A DNA stretch of 64,000 nucleotides from Macrotrachela quadricornifera (taxonomy: Eukaryota; Rotifera; Eurotatoria; Philodinida; Philodinidae), in the NCBI GenBank assembly GCA_022393335.1, contig JAJEKB010021827.1, forward strand, positions 441,127 to 505,126. Direction: 5' to 3'. The position numbers were made by a program, and so were the translations under genes. The notes beneath the pieces were generated by a model. It saw nothing but the letters and a program-made list of their open reading frames with translations, was not told the DNA's origin and did not search any database. Below, one piece after another: positions 50,189 to 61,700 of this stretch; position 1 is the first letter of the stretch; the number at the start of each line of letters is the position of its first letter.

Positions 50189-50579
50189 GTACTTTATAAA
50201 GTGCGGTTTTTCCAGGTTTCATAATCTTTGAAAACTCGCAAATACTAAAAGATATCAAGAAGTAATTTTCTTTATTACTTAGAGGAAACTTCGGTGTACA
50301 CATCTATATTGAAACTATAACTATAATAAACTCATTCATGTGATAATTATGATCAATATTTGGTAGACCATCCAATTTTATTTCAGACTAGTTTGATGGT
50401 TTTCCAAATATTAATCATAATGATCACATGAATGAGTTTATTCTGGCTATAGTTTTAATATAGGCGTGTACACCAAAGTCTTCTCTATGTAATAAAGAAA
50501 ACGGCTTCTCGATATCTTTAAACATTCGCGAGTTATGCAAACATTACGAAACTTGGAAAAACTGTACTGTGTTTAGTAC
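50189..50579. mobile_element. foldback MITE, ~391 bp
   Basis: The ~190-bp arms pair closely: TTTTTCCAGGTTTCATAATC at the left and TTTTTCCAAGTTTCGTAATG back from the right, continuing to TAAACTCATTCATGTGAT at the centre. The ends carry GTACT/AGTAC. No ORF. Confidence 0.85.
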
Positions 50580-51409
50580 GATGGTTTTGAAACGATTTAA
50601 TTTTTGAATAACTTGAGGAAGTGAAATAATAACGTGGTGCAGCTTTCTTTATGATATAGAAGCTATTTCGTTGCATATATCTATATACGAGTTATAATCC
50701 TGATGATGCCATCAAGTAATAAGCCTGGCAGGTTTTTGAAACACCATCTCTATATTCCAAAAACTTCTTAGTCATCCCCATAGGGGGATACAGGTATAGA
50801 TCGAAATTGACTTCGAAGATTTTTTTAAAAAGTTTGATGAAAATATTCACGGCACACAGTGCGCATGTTAAATATAAAGTCTCAAAGAAATTTCATTCAT
50901 TGGCCGAGTCATAGTACTGAAAAGGTTAATGTACGATTGTAGCAATAAAGCTTTTCTTGCTTTCGTTGGTCTATCTCTTTTCCTTTTTGTGCCGACTTCC
51001 ACATTTTTTGCTTCTGGTGGAGGTTTGCAATATTTTAGTCGGATAGACATTCCGATGACATGCTTACAAATATAATTTTTAAGAAATGATGGACAAGTGC
51101 ACGTTGCTGTTTTCCATTCTTCAGGATTGTCAGATAAACATACACGCCATATGTTGAAACAGACAAACTTGTACGTGTCGAATAAATTAAACCACCCTCA
51201 AAAACAAGGGAAAAAAAGGATTTGAACGAGTCAACATTTGGAAAATACCTAAGATATAAAAGAAACAAAAGAAAACTTATGTAAATGTCGTACATACGCC
51301 TATGTATACGATACGATCGAGAAAAAGAAAAGAAATAACCAACACTGATGAATGACACTATAACGCCTGGATTCTTATTGCTCCTTATACACATGATCTA
51401 TTGCTAATT

Positions 51410-51560
51410 TAAATAAATTATTGCTCAATTAGTATTATTACTGCTCATTCAATATTATTGTTGCTCATTCAGTATTATTACTGCTCATTCAGTATTATTG
51501 CTGCTCATTCAGTATTATTGCTGCTCATTCAGTATTATTACTGCTAAATTTCGTTATTGC
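51410..51560. repeat. 20-bp tandem repeat
   Basis: About seven copies of TGCTCATTCAGTATTATTRC. It forms the right subterminal part of the Mutator-like remnant. Confidence 0.85.
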
Positions 51561-51600
51561 TCATTTGGATTATTTTGTTGCTCATTTAAATATAAGTCAT

Positions 51601-53144
51601 TAATTTTTACCTGCTGAACCATGTTTTTCTCGATCAGACTCTCAACAACGTTATGCTTTATCTTAATAAAATCGAAGAAAAACCTGAGTCTATGGTGATT
51701 CATAAATATTTCTTGATAAATATCAATAAACAAGTCAAGCATAATTCAGATAGAAGCATCTGAAATTCGGAAACCAGAATGATTACAGAAAACTTGTAGA
51801 AAATTCAGAATTTTTCTAAAAAATCTGTAGGATCTTCGAACGTTGATCTCCACAATTAGGAACTTTTTTTAAGAACTGCATCAGCCTGTGAAAACCCAAT
51901 AAATTCTGTCAACACTTTGTAAGCCTGGTTGTCGATCAAGATCATACTCATGAAGATTTTCAAAAATTAGTCACGGTCAAAGTAACGCGTGACCGTGACC
52001 GTGACCCTCTTGCAGACCTCGACTGTTGAGCTATATATGACAATATATATTGTTGTTAGTGACACTATTCTTTAGAAAAAATAGGCCGTTATACGTTACA
52101 ACAAAATCTTAGCCTATGGTGACTATTTTCTTCTTGAGAATGTTCTTTTTGTCAATAACTGTTTTCTTCTTTTGCGGTAAAAGCTTATTCCCTTCTTTTT
52201 AATCTTGTGAACATAGGATATGTAAAGAAATCAATTTACTAGTGCCGTCTTGAACAGAAAAGAGCTAAAATTAGGACTTGTCCTCTACACTGTCAAAAAA
52301 GATGACTTCTGAAAGAAATATAATAAAAGATCCTCGCTGGAATCTATGAATGATAGATAAGACAAAATAGAAGATTCAGGATCTTATAATGTGACAATGG
52401 CTTTAATGGAATGGCAAATATCTCTGCACAAATAATGAACTTAATGGTTTTATTGAGTAAAATTTAATCAAAGAACCTACTAGAAATTGCAATGTTATTA
52501 ATTTGAGATGTTATTGATTATTGATATGACATAACACTTTTCTGACTAGATTAAAGTATAAATAAGTTAGAATTCAAACGAATGAATGACTTGTTTTTTA
52601 TATAATCTCACTTCAAATTATGTCAAAATATAGCTTAAACTGCGCTTTTTTTCACTATGAAATCATTACATTTGATATCAGTCTCTCACATCTTTTACGG
52701 AGCGAATTATCGAGGACACTTTCATAATTTTATCGTGAGAAAAGTGTGATTTAAACTACATTTTGGCATGATTTGACTTGAGATTATTGTGAAAATTGGC
52801 GAAAATTACGCATAGAAAAAAAATCCATAATCTTTTATGAAAAAGCATCTTTCTTCCTGATGAGTCTTACATAAGTTGATGATCCAAACATTACTCTTTC
52901 AAATAGTGAAAACGGCAGCTCTCCATTTTGTTTCTATGAAAAGTCATTCGTAATAAAAGAATGATGGGTAACATATATGCCATCCTGTACATTCAAATAA
53001 TCTTTCTCTGTTATCCATAAAAAAGATTTAAAAAATTAATATCAACGATTTTTCTGGGGAGGGGGGCAATTCCACAATCCTCCTTTTGAGTTCGTCACTG
53101 GTTTAATCATTTTCAAGTTACGATTTCAAGTTTATCCTTATAGT
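51601..53144. other. intergenic repeat-rich DNA
   Basis: No gene recognised. A G-rich stretch at 53050-53070 followed by TCGTCACTGG might be the worn end of another CACTG-type element. Confidence 0.4.
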
Positions 53145-53152
53145 GGTCATCT

Positions 53153-53326
53153 CAAGGGGAAACAGCGTCCTTTGTACTTCAAGTAGCTTTAAGGTACTTG
53201 AAGTTACTTAAGGGCTACTTCGAGCTACTTGGTATCTACCTGCAGTAACTTGACGTTACTTGGTAGTTATTTGAAGTTACTTGATATGGTACTTGGAGGC
53301 TACTTAAGTACGCTGTTTCCCCCTTG
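53153..53326. mobile_element. short TIR element with TACTTGAAG arrays, 174 bp
   Basis: Ends are CAAGGGGAAACAGCGT and CAAGGGGGAAACAGCGT in inverse. Flanks GGTCATCT and GATCACCT are a plausible 8-bp duplication with two changes. Nearly the whole inside consists of CTTGAAGTTACTTGA-type repeats. Confidence 0.8.
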
Positions 53327-53334
53327 GATCACCT

Positions 53335-56227
53335 AACAAATAAATATTCACAATCAGGGTTTGATTTATATATGATGTCCACTAACACATACATATTTTT
53401 ATTTAAGAAGTTTGAAAGAAGATGATATGACAGAGGAACCATCATAGAGAGTGCTTTGTTTCCATAACTTATAACCTTCAAGCGAACTTTTCGATCTCGT
53501 AAATTGATGGTACCTCATAACATAAGTAAATAACCATGACGATAGCATCATTCATCTATTTTTATTCACTTTACATAGAACACATTAACTGGATTATGGA
53601 ATGGATGATTAAATTAAAAATGAAGAATTCTAACGAAAATTTTGTTCATCTAACTCAATATCATTGTAACAGAAGTTCTATGTTGATCAAGTGACGGATA
53701 CTCACATGTTGAGAGATTATTCATTTGTCAATAGAATTGTTCAGTAACTCTGTTCATTTCATAGACGATGTTCAAGTGTAGTGTACTCGATCATAGATCA
53801 TATGATGTATGCATGATTATCACGCTAATTTAGTTCACTCATTTTATTTACTTAAAACTGCCAGTTGCACATTGATTACATGATAAACTTTAGGTATGGT
53901 AAGTGAAAACTCATTTTCACAAAATCCTTTTTACTTATATTGTTCTTTTTGGAGGAAAAGTTTTGAAGTGATGATAAAAACAAACCTTATATATAAAACA
54001 AACAATGTTAATCACTATTCTATGCACCTTTTATGTTCATCAGTAACTAAATGTTCGGTTTCATTGAGTACAAGTTAATACATGAATGAATGCAAAGTAT
54101 GTCAAAGTTTCGCTCATTTATTCTGTCCACTTCAAAACAATAATCCCACTTCTAATGTTAATACAAATCATGTAACACATCAATAATTCTTATCATATTC
54201 TTGTTCATTTATTTTATTCATTTTGAAATAAAGTTTTTGTATGATGAAATAATCATAGATCGAATGATATTAAAAATGATTAGTACTTTTATAGTCAAAA
54301 TTTAGTACGTATATTGTGGTCATTTTGACGGCAATATTTTGGATTTTATGTCCATTCAAAGGTTAAATTATAGAAGAATGTTTGTAACACTAAATTTATT
54401 CATCTATTTTACTGATTATCGAACAAAAGTTGCGACTTAATCAATTAACAGATGTATATCTAACAACTGAAAAAAACATGCCAAATCTTTTATTCGCCTA
54501 CGCTGTTAGTTTCTTACGAGGAAACATACCCAGGTGTCCAAGTCTTTTAAACCTCATCTTTTGACCATGGATAGACGTCGATGAGGTATGAAAAACCTCA
54601 AAACGATTCGTGCCCTCGCGCTTTTATTTTCGAGAAATCGAGTTTTCAAGATGCATAGCAAACGAGAGAATAAAATGAAAAATTACTGTTTTCGGAGAGT
54701 AATAGAGTATTCGGATAAAAAGAATTTCTCAATTTCGTATACTACTCGTGCAACTTGTTCCGAGTTAAGAGTTAGATCGAATCTTATTCTTAGCACCTTG
54801 AACTTTAATGCCTTTTAGAACAAGATAATGTCCTGATGAGCTAAAAGTTATTTATTTTATGATAGCGTTATAATTGGTGAGTAGCATTAGATAAAAATTA
54901 TTTATATGCAAGGCGAAAAAGGTATGAACACGATTCTTTGTGTTGCTAAATTGAAAGATAATTGCTGATATCAGAGACGATAAATCCACAAATATTGATA
55001 AGTGATCAGATAGATCCAGAGTTCTGTAGGGTAAGACTGTTTCATACTTTATACCCTACCCTACAGTTTCTAAATGTTGTTAGTCCTCAATACGAAGTTC
55101 ACTTCGCTTTGCAACCAATTCTGATTGTTTCCAAAACATTGTATGCTCCAATATTTTTTGAACAAATCAAGAACGCAAAAATACTTAGCGGCTTTCGATT
55201 TTCATCATTATATAAATGGGACTGAAGCATCGATTATCATAAGAATCAATGAATTTAGCTAAATCATTCAGCAAATCAACGGTAATTCTAAATAAAAATA
55301 CTACATTGATACAACACGAAATACCAAACTGTATATTTTTCTTAATTTTCGAAAAATCATGTCAAATTGTTTTGCAATGGATGTGCAAAACGTCACATGA
55401 AATTTTATTGATTAAAGAGTTTTTATCCTTCATTTTTCAGATGCAGAATTTTGTCATTCAGGAGATAGAATTATTTAAACACCATAAGTAGATGATTGTT
55501 CAGTTCATTGAATACAATGCACGTATAAGTCGTATATTATGATGAATCTTCCTTTATTCAAAATCAGATCATAATCAAAGAATAAAAGACACACACTCAA
55601 GCAGAAGCACATCCGCTATATATACTTGTAAAAAGGAAGAGAAACAATGTGCGGGCGGTGGAGCAAAACATATGGAAAATAGAGGGAGATGTATACATGT
55701 GTAAAGGAGGAAGAATGTGAGAGGAGTATGAATGCGAAACAAATGCATGGGGAAAGAAAGAGAGTGTATTATGTTCGATGGACATGATATGTATCTCAAT
55801 GTGAAAATTTTTGAAATAGAACTGTTTGCAACATACTTGGAAAATTTTTTTTCTTAACATCTTTTTCTTTACCAATATAAGTAAGTACTAAAGTCAATTC
55901 TTAAGGACTAAACCCGCGGTACATATATTATACGCTGTATATATAGAAGTGTGATTTCTTTCCTTTTCGATACTTGTTAAAGTAAATAAATCAAATATAG
56001 ATTTATACTGTTGTATAGTACTTGCGCCGGCTATCTAGCAGTATATAAAACAATTTGAAGAGCACTTGTATAGAAGATAATGTATGTGGAACAATGTTTC
56101 CAATTTTTTTTGCAAACAGCTGTACATTTAATGTACCTTCCTCTACAATTTTTAATGTATTCAAACCAAAAAACTTGTAATTAAAGCACAGCTTGTACTT
56201 TCTCTAAATTATTCCGAGAATATATAT
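53335..56227. other. intergenic DNA
   Basis: No gene was supported. Small ORFs (54588-54818, 54962-55225, 55249-55491 and minus 55597-55875) lack domains, splice partners or start context. The purine-rich tract at 55630-55780 produces the longer minus-strand frames. Confidence 0.45.
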
Positions 56228-57367
56228 TTGAAAAAGAATAGAATTTGAGCAAATAGTTCCTTTGTTGGATAATATATGTATTCATATTTTTGAATAGTAA
56301 TAATAAAATCTTATTTAAATAAAAGAAACTATAAATAGAATGCATCATCTAATCTATGCCTTATCATCACTGGATCAATTAGTTTTATTATCATTTCGTC
56401 ATACGTTGAATATAAACCGTTTTTTGGAGATTTTTTTCTTGAATGTATTATATTATTATTAATGAAACTATATCTTCATCAATACATTTATAATTGATAG
56501 TAATTCAATTATTTATTTAGTACACGAGTTAATTGTGTTAATTAAGGATACTTTTCCTTTTTTTTGACCATTTACAGATCTTGAAGACGATAAGGCCAAC
56601 AGGGCTAAAATTTTAACTACAGACAGAGTGCATCAAATCAAATAATGAGTCATGTGTTGCAGGAAGAAACTTTTATGCGATGTCTTTGTAGGATTTTCTG
56701 AAAAAATTTCGTTTTTCATAAAGTCTTATCTTGCCACTGTACCATCGCATTAAACTTTTTCTGATTGGGCTGGAAATTTTTGTAGATATTTACGAATATA
56801 TCTCAGAGGTAGTTTTGAGCTTTTTCGAAAGTCTCACTTTCTTCTTCTATTAAATTAATCAAAATAACTAAAGGTTTTTTTCGAAAATTGGCATTCTAGT
56901 TCTTCTGAACGTTTACAGTTCTGAATGAAGAAGTCAAAAATGAAAATGGCTGATTTTACCTAAGAAGAATACTTCCAAATATCTGTGCTAAAAATTTAAG
57001 CCAGATCATACAATGTTAGAGGGATACTTATTTATGGCACAGTTGAGCGCTATGCATGAAAACTAATTTTGAAATAAACTGAAAAAAATTTTGGAAAGTT
57101 GAAAGTTCGTTTTCCAACGATTCCATGAACTATCTGTCATGAAGACCTGCTTTTACTTCGTATTACAAAATAAAATTTTTACAATTTTTGGTACAGTAGC
57201 TTTTCATAAAAAAAAGCTTTTTGCTTAACTAATAGTAGACTGGAGGTACCAAGGTGGAAATCACGTACTCCCTAGAATTCCAGAATATATAGAGTCCAAG
57301 TGATACAAATTTTATGCATGAAACCCTATCACAACTATCTTTGTCAACCACTTTAATGCGCTTGAAT
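56228..57367. repeat. ~1.1-kb duplicated segment, copy B
   Basis: Same-orientation counterpart of 41600-42743. It includes the shared stretch CTTTAATGCGCTTGAAT, after which copy A enters its gap while copy B continues. Confidence 0.85.
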
Positions 57368-57636
57368 GAAACATTGACGAATAGCGGAAGGAATATTCAA
57401 CTAATTAAAAGTTCTATTACATTCGGAAAACTATTATTTTTAGATTGAACTTCTAAAATAGGATGAAAACAGAATAAATTTAAATTCAGAGAACTATATA
57501 TTATCACTTGACTTGAATAAACACATATAATATTCATAATCCACTTTTGATTATATATTTATAGTTATAAACGAAAAGATTGTTCTTATCTATTTTATCT
57601 TAACTTTTATTACATAGAAAATTTTATTGGACGCCA

Positions 57637-58705
57637 AATTAAATGAGCTCGTAAAAAAGAGATATTTGAGCTAAATTCTAATGAAATTGTATTTTTTTAT
57701 ATAAATAAAAGTTTTGAGTTCAGAAAACAATTCATATGCTGAAAAGAGAAAAATGAGCTTGATCAATTATTTATAATAATTAATTAATGATTTTATCAGT
57801 AGCAAAGTATATTTAATAAGAAAAAAAGTAGTTCAAGAACAAAAGATGTTAGGTGAAATGAGGTGTATAAACTACAATCTAACAACAGATTTAATTGTGA
57901 ATGTACGAATCGAACATACATGCAGGGTTTTACACTCACTTAAGCATGAAAAGCTTATCAATTAACACCAATTTATATGAAAAAAATCATCAATTTATAC
58001 AAAAGATTGAATATGAGTAAAAATCTATTATAACCTAGCACCTTTTGTTCTTGAACTATTTTTTTTCCTAGTAAATATACTTTGCTACTGATAAAATCAN
58101 NNNNNNNNNNNNNNNNNNNNNNNNNNNNNNNNNNNNNNNNNNNNNNNNNNNNNNNNNNNNNNNNNNNNNNNNNNNNNNNNNNNNNNNNNNNNNNNNNNNN
58201 NNNNNNNNNNNNNNNNNNNNNNNNNNNNNNNNNNNNNNNNNNNNNNNNNNNNNNNNNNNNNNNNNNNNNNNNNNNNNNNNNNNNNNNNNNNNNNNNNNNN
58301 NNNNNNNNNNNNNNNNNNNNNNNNNNNNNNNNNNNNNNNNNNNNNNNNNNNNNNNNNNNNNNNNNNNNNNNNNNNNNNNNNNNNNNNNNNNNNNNNNNNN
58401 NNNNNNNNNNNNNNNNNNNNNNNNNNNNNNNNNNNNNNNNNNNNNNNNNNNNNNNNNNNNNNNNNNNNNNNNNNNNNNNNNNNNNNNNNNNNNNNNNNNG
58501 AACTATTTTTTTTCCTAGTAAATATACTTTGCTACTGATAAAATCAATAATTAATTTTTATGAATAATCGACCAAGCTCATTTCTCTCTTTTCAGAGTAT
58601 GAATTGATTTCTGAACTCAAAACTTTTATTTATATAAAAAAATACAATTTCATTACAACTAAGCTCAAATATCTCTTTTTTCCGAGCTCATTTACTATTT
58701 TATCC
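57637..58705. repeat. palindrome spanning an assembly gap
   Basis: 57637-57855 is repeated inverted in 58500-58705, and its inner part is also inverted at 58028-58099. Read without the gap, the arms are about 220 bp with a ~170-bp spacer. It lies just past the stop codon of the DYW gene. Confidence 0.8.
58100..58499. other. assembly gap (400 N), probably artificial
   Basis: The last ~46 bases before the N-run (from GAACTATTTTTTTTCC to GATAAAATCA) are repeated immediately after it, so the two contigs overlap and the gap may not exist. Confidence 0.9.
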
Positions 58706-58740
58706 AAATTAATTTAAGCAAAATAAAATAATAATTTATT

Positions 58741-61700
58741 TCAAAAATAATCATTACATGAACATTGTCCATTTGCATGAAAATGATGAATTCGATTTGT
58801 ATCACGAACAATTATTTCACATTGACGAATTAAAGCGATTAATTTTGTTGCACGATCTATAAAAATAAAATTTAAAAGAAGTGAAAAAAATAGTTAAAAT
58901 AATGACTTACGACAATCACCACAAACACGAAGATTTTTTGTTACTTGAATTCGTGATGTGTTTGGATTAACTACAAAATTCCATGCGATAGCAAGTCTTT
59001 CACTATGACCACAAAGAACTGATTCAACAGTTTCATCGTGATTTATTGGTCTTGTTATCCAACTTGAATCATATTGATGACCATATGAAATAAGTTCGGA
59101 AGAAATTTTCTCGATTTCAGCATAAATTTCTTTTGATCGAGGATGACTACGATCATGAGCACGGAATTCCTAAAATCATATAGTTTTATATAATTCATAT
59201 AAAAAATTTCTATTTCTTATCTAAACTTACATAAACTTGTTCATTAATAACAGTAGATGAAAGACCAATTTTTTTCTTTGCACCTAATTTATTTAATTCA
59301 ATTTTAATATCTGATGATTTTTCAATATCACCTGATGATGCATAAACATTAGCAAGAAGAATGGATGCTGCCATTAATGGATCTTTTGATTGAGGACAAA
59401 GTCTTTTCATTCGATGATAAATTTGTTGTGATAAATCACTATCTTTGACATTTCTTGCACCTGATAATAGTGCCACTAAACACAAATAAAAATTATTTTA
59501 GCTTTATTTAAAAAAATTGTTTTTTATTTTATTCTTATCTATTGTTTCGGCTGAATTGAAATTATCAAGATGAACTCAAATAAAAATAAATTTAAGAGAA
59601 CTTCCACCCTTAGAAATGAACCTTGTTATTTTCTCACCCATTTTCAACCAAAATTTCAGAGAATGTTAGTCTTGGCTAGAATAGCTTATGGCTAAAATAT
59701 CTCCCCCAAATCTCAAAGAAATGCGCAAGTTCTAGTCAGTTCATTACCTCTGACGCGGACAAAGATTTCACAATGGCGACCTTAGCTAAGCATTCAGGCT
59801 GGTTTTTAAATTCTAGAGTGATCTCAGGGTAGGTCGTAATAGAGTCCGATTTTTGGATTTACCTTTGTTTGATTTTCAAAAAGTACCCACGAAAAAAATT
59901 TTGAAGGAAAACCGCAATGAACCGCAGATTTTTTCAAGCTACCACGATTTCTGCCACCACGATTTCCTAGGGCCAAACCACGGTATCAAATATTGCGGTT
60001 AGCCGCAGTTTCTAAAACCGCGATATGTATGATGACAGACGTGGTATAGAATGTTGCGGTCAGTCGGGGTCTCTAAAAGTGTGACACGTATCATGACAAT
60101 CGAGGTTTAAAATATTGCGGTTAGTACCGATTCCGAAAAACACGGTATGTATGATGATAACCGCGGTTTAAAATATTTCGGCTACTAGCGATTTCAAAAA
60201 CCGCTATATATATGATGATAATCACGATTTAAAATATTGTAGTCAGTCGCGCTTTCTAAAAGCGTGGTATGCATGATAATAACACGGTATAAAATATTAG
60301 GGCCAGTCGCGGTTTTAAAATCCTCGATTTGTATAATGATAATTAAGATATTAATTATACCTGTTGTTGCAGATCCATGATATAAGTAAAGCAACATCCT
60401 GTCTGCATTTTTTTTGTTTTCTTTACTAAATCTACAGCTATCTCTTTAATATCACGAATATAATATTTAATCTATTGTGCTTCACTCAATTTTTTTATAT
60501 TGATGCCGTTAGCAATCCACAACATGAAAAGAAAAGAATTGACATATCATCTATATACACTTTCTCGCTAAGTCGACTGGCTAAATTGTAATGTCGATAC
60601 CAAGAATGAAGTAAGTTGATCTTTTCATTATCTCCTTAGGCCTCAAACAGGCTAGAGAAAGATAAATTAAATTTAGTTGAATTGAGCGATGTGATTGGTA
60701 CATTACGATGTAAACTAATTCATCTTTTTCTAGGCTGTCTGGGACCTTATATTTTATAATGAAGTGTTTTTAGTTCGAATTTCTTACGGAATTTGTTTTG
60801 AAGTGTTTTCTTTTTCATTAAGAACTTGTTTCAATTACCTCATTGTTCTATGCGGTATGCTTTATTCTTTTAAATCCTTTCGGATTAACTTTATTTCTTG
60901 ATTTTGTTTACCTTGAGAAGTGAATAGATACTTAAAGAGAGTTAGGTCTCGATATATATAAATAGTTAGATCGACATATAGATAGATAAGTAGGTAGGTA
61001 GACCCATGGAAAAAAATTTCCAGCAGAGCACCAACATAGCGCGGTGTGATTTTAGTAACCGCAGTTTGTGGCGGTTTTTATTTACCGCAGTAATCAAAAA
61101 CCGCGGTGCAGACGTTCATAACCGCGGTTTCATAAACTGCGGTGCAGACATTGATATCCGCGGTATAATATATCGCGATGAACCTATTCGTAAATGAGGT
61201 TTTAGAAATACAAATGGAATATGTAAAGACAAACGAGATGTCGTGCCCTCGTATTTCGAAGATATTTTTATAAAGTATTTTTTAGGCCTTAGTCACGGAA
61301 AAAGTGACTTAAGATATTTATAATGGAACTTTTGAAAGTTCACTGCACAGTCCTTCGAAGGACAAATCACCTGAGCTTTGCAGAAGTTCAGGTGAATTTA
61401 AGTATCATGAATCAGGTGTGCAGTTCAGGTGATATATAAAAAATCGTGCTAAACCGCGGTTTCTGTTAATTGCGGTTTGAGGCGGTTTTATGTGATAGCG
61501 GGAGTCAGACCATTTATGCATCCCTAAAAAGTCGTCTTAAGTCGCGGTTAACGGAAACTACAGTTTCAGGAGATATTTTTGGGAAATTTTTTCCGTGGAC
61601 ATAGATAAGTAGTTAGATAGATAGTTGCATAGAGAGATAGGTAGTTATATAGATAGTTGCGTAGATAAATAGATAGTTAGATAGGTAGTTAGATGGGTAG

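Larger units (their letters stand above)
49950..51600 (-). mobile_element. Mutator-like element remnant with SWIM zinc finger
   Basis: On the minus strand about 50870-51140 the frame reads ...CTCPSFLKNYICKHVIGMSI, the complete C-x-C...C-x-H SWIM zinc finger, followed by RLKYCKPPPEAK and a basic GTKRKR tail as in the C-terminal part of MULE transposases. The upstream catalytic region was not found. GAGCAATAA motifs at 49950-50050 face TTATTGCTC motifs at 51400-51590, as expected for subterminal repeats. A foldback MITE (50189-50579) sits inside. SWIM domains also occur in host genes, but the repeat context favours a transposon. Confidence 0.6.
48463..52020. mobile_element. possible composite element with GGTCACG ends
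   Basis: GGTCACG repeats cluster at 48474-48492, and their inverse (CGTGACC) clusters at 51972-52006, with CGAGGTCTGC-like sequence outside. Between them lie a hAT-like element, a foldback MITE and a SWIM zinc-finger remnant. This may be one old element riddled with insertions, but the terminal match is short. Confidence 0.35.

Noticed and set aside
54588..55491. Three consecutive plus-strand ORFs
   Set aside because: They cannot be spliced together in frame with GT/AG sites that I could find and share no domain.
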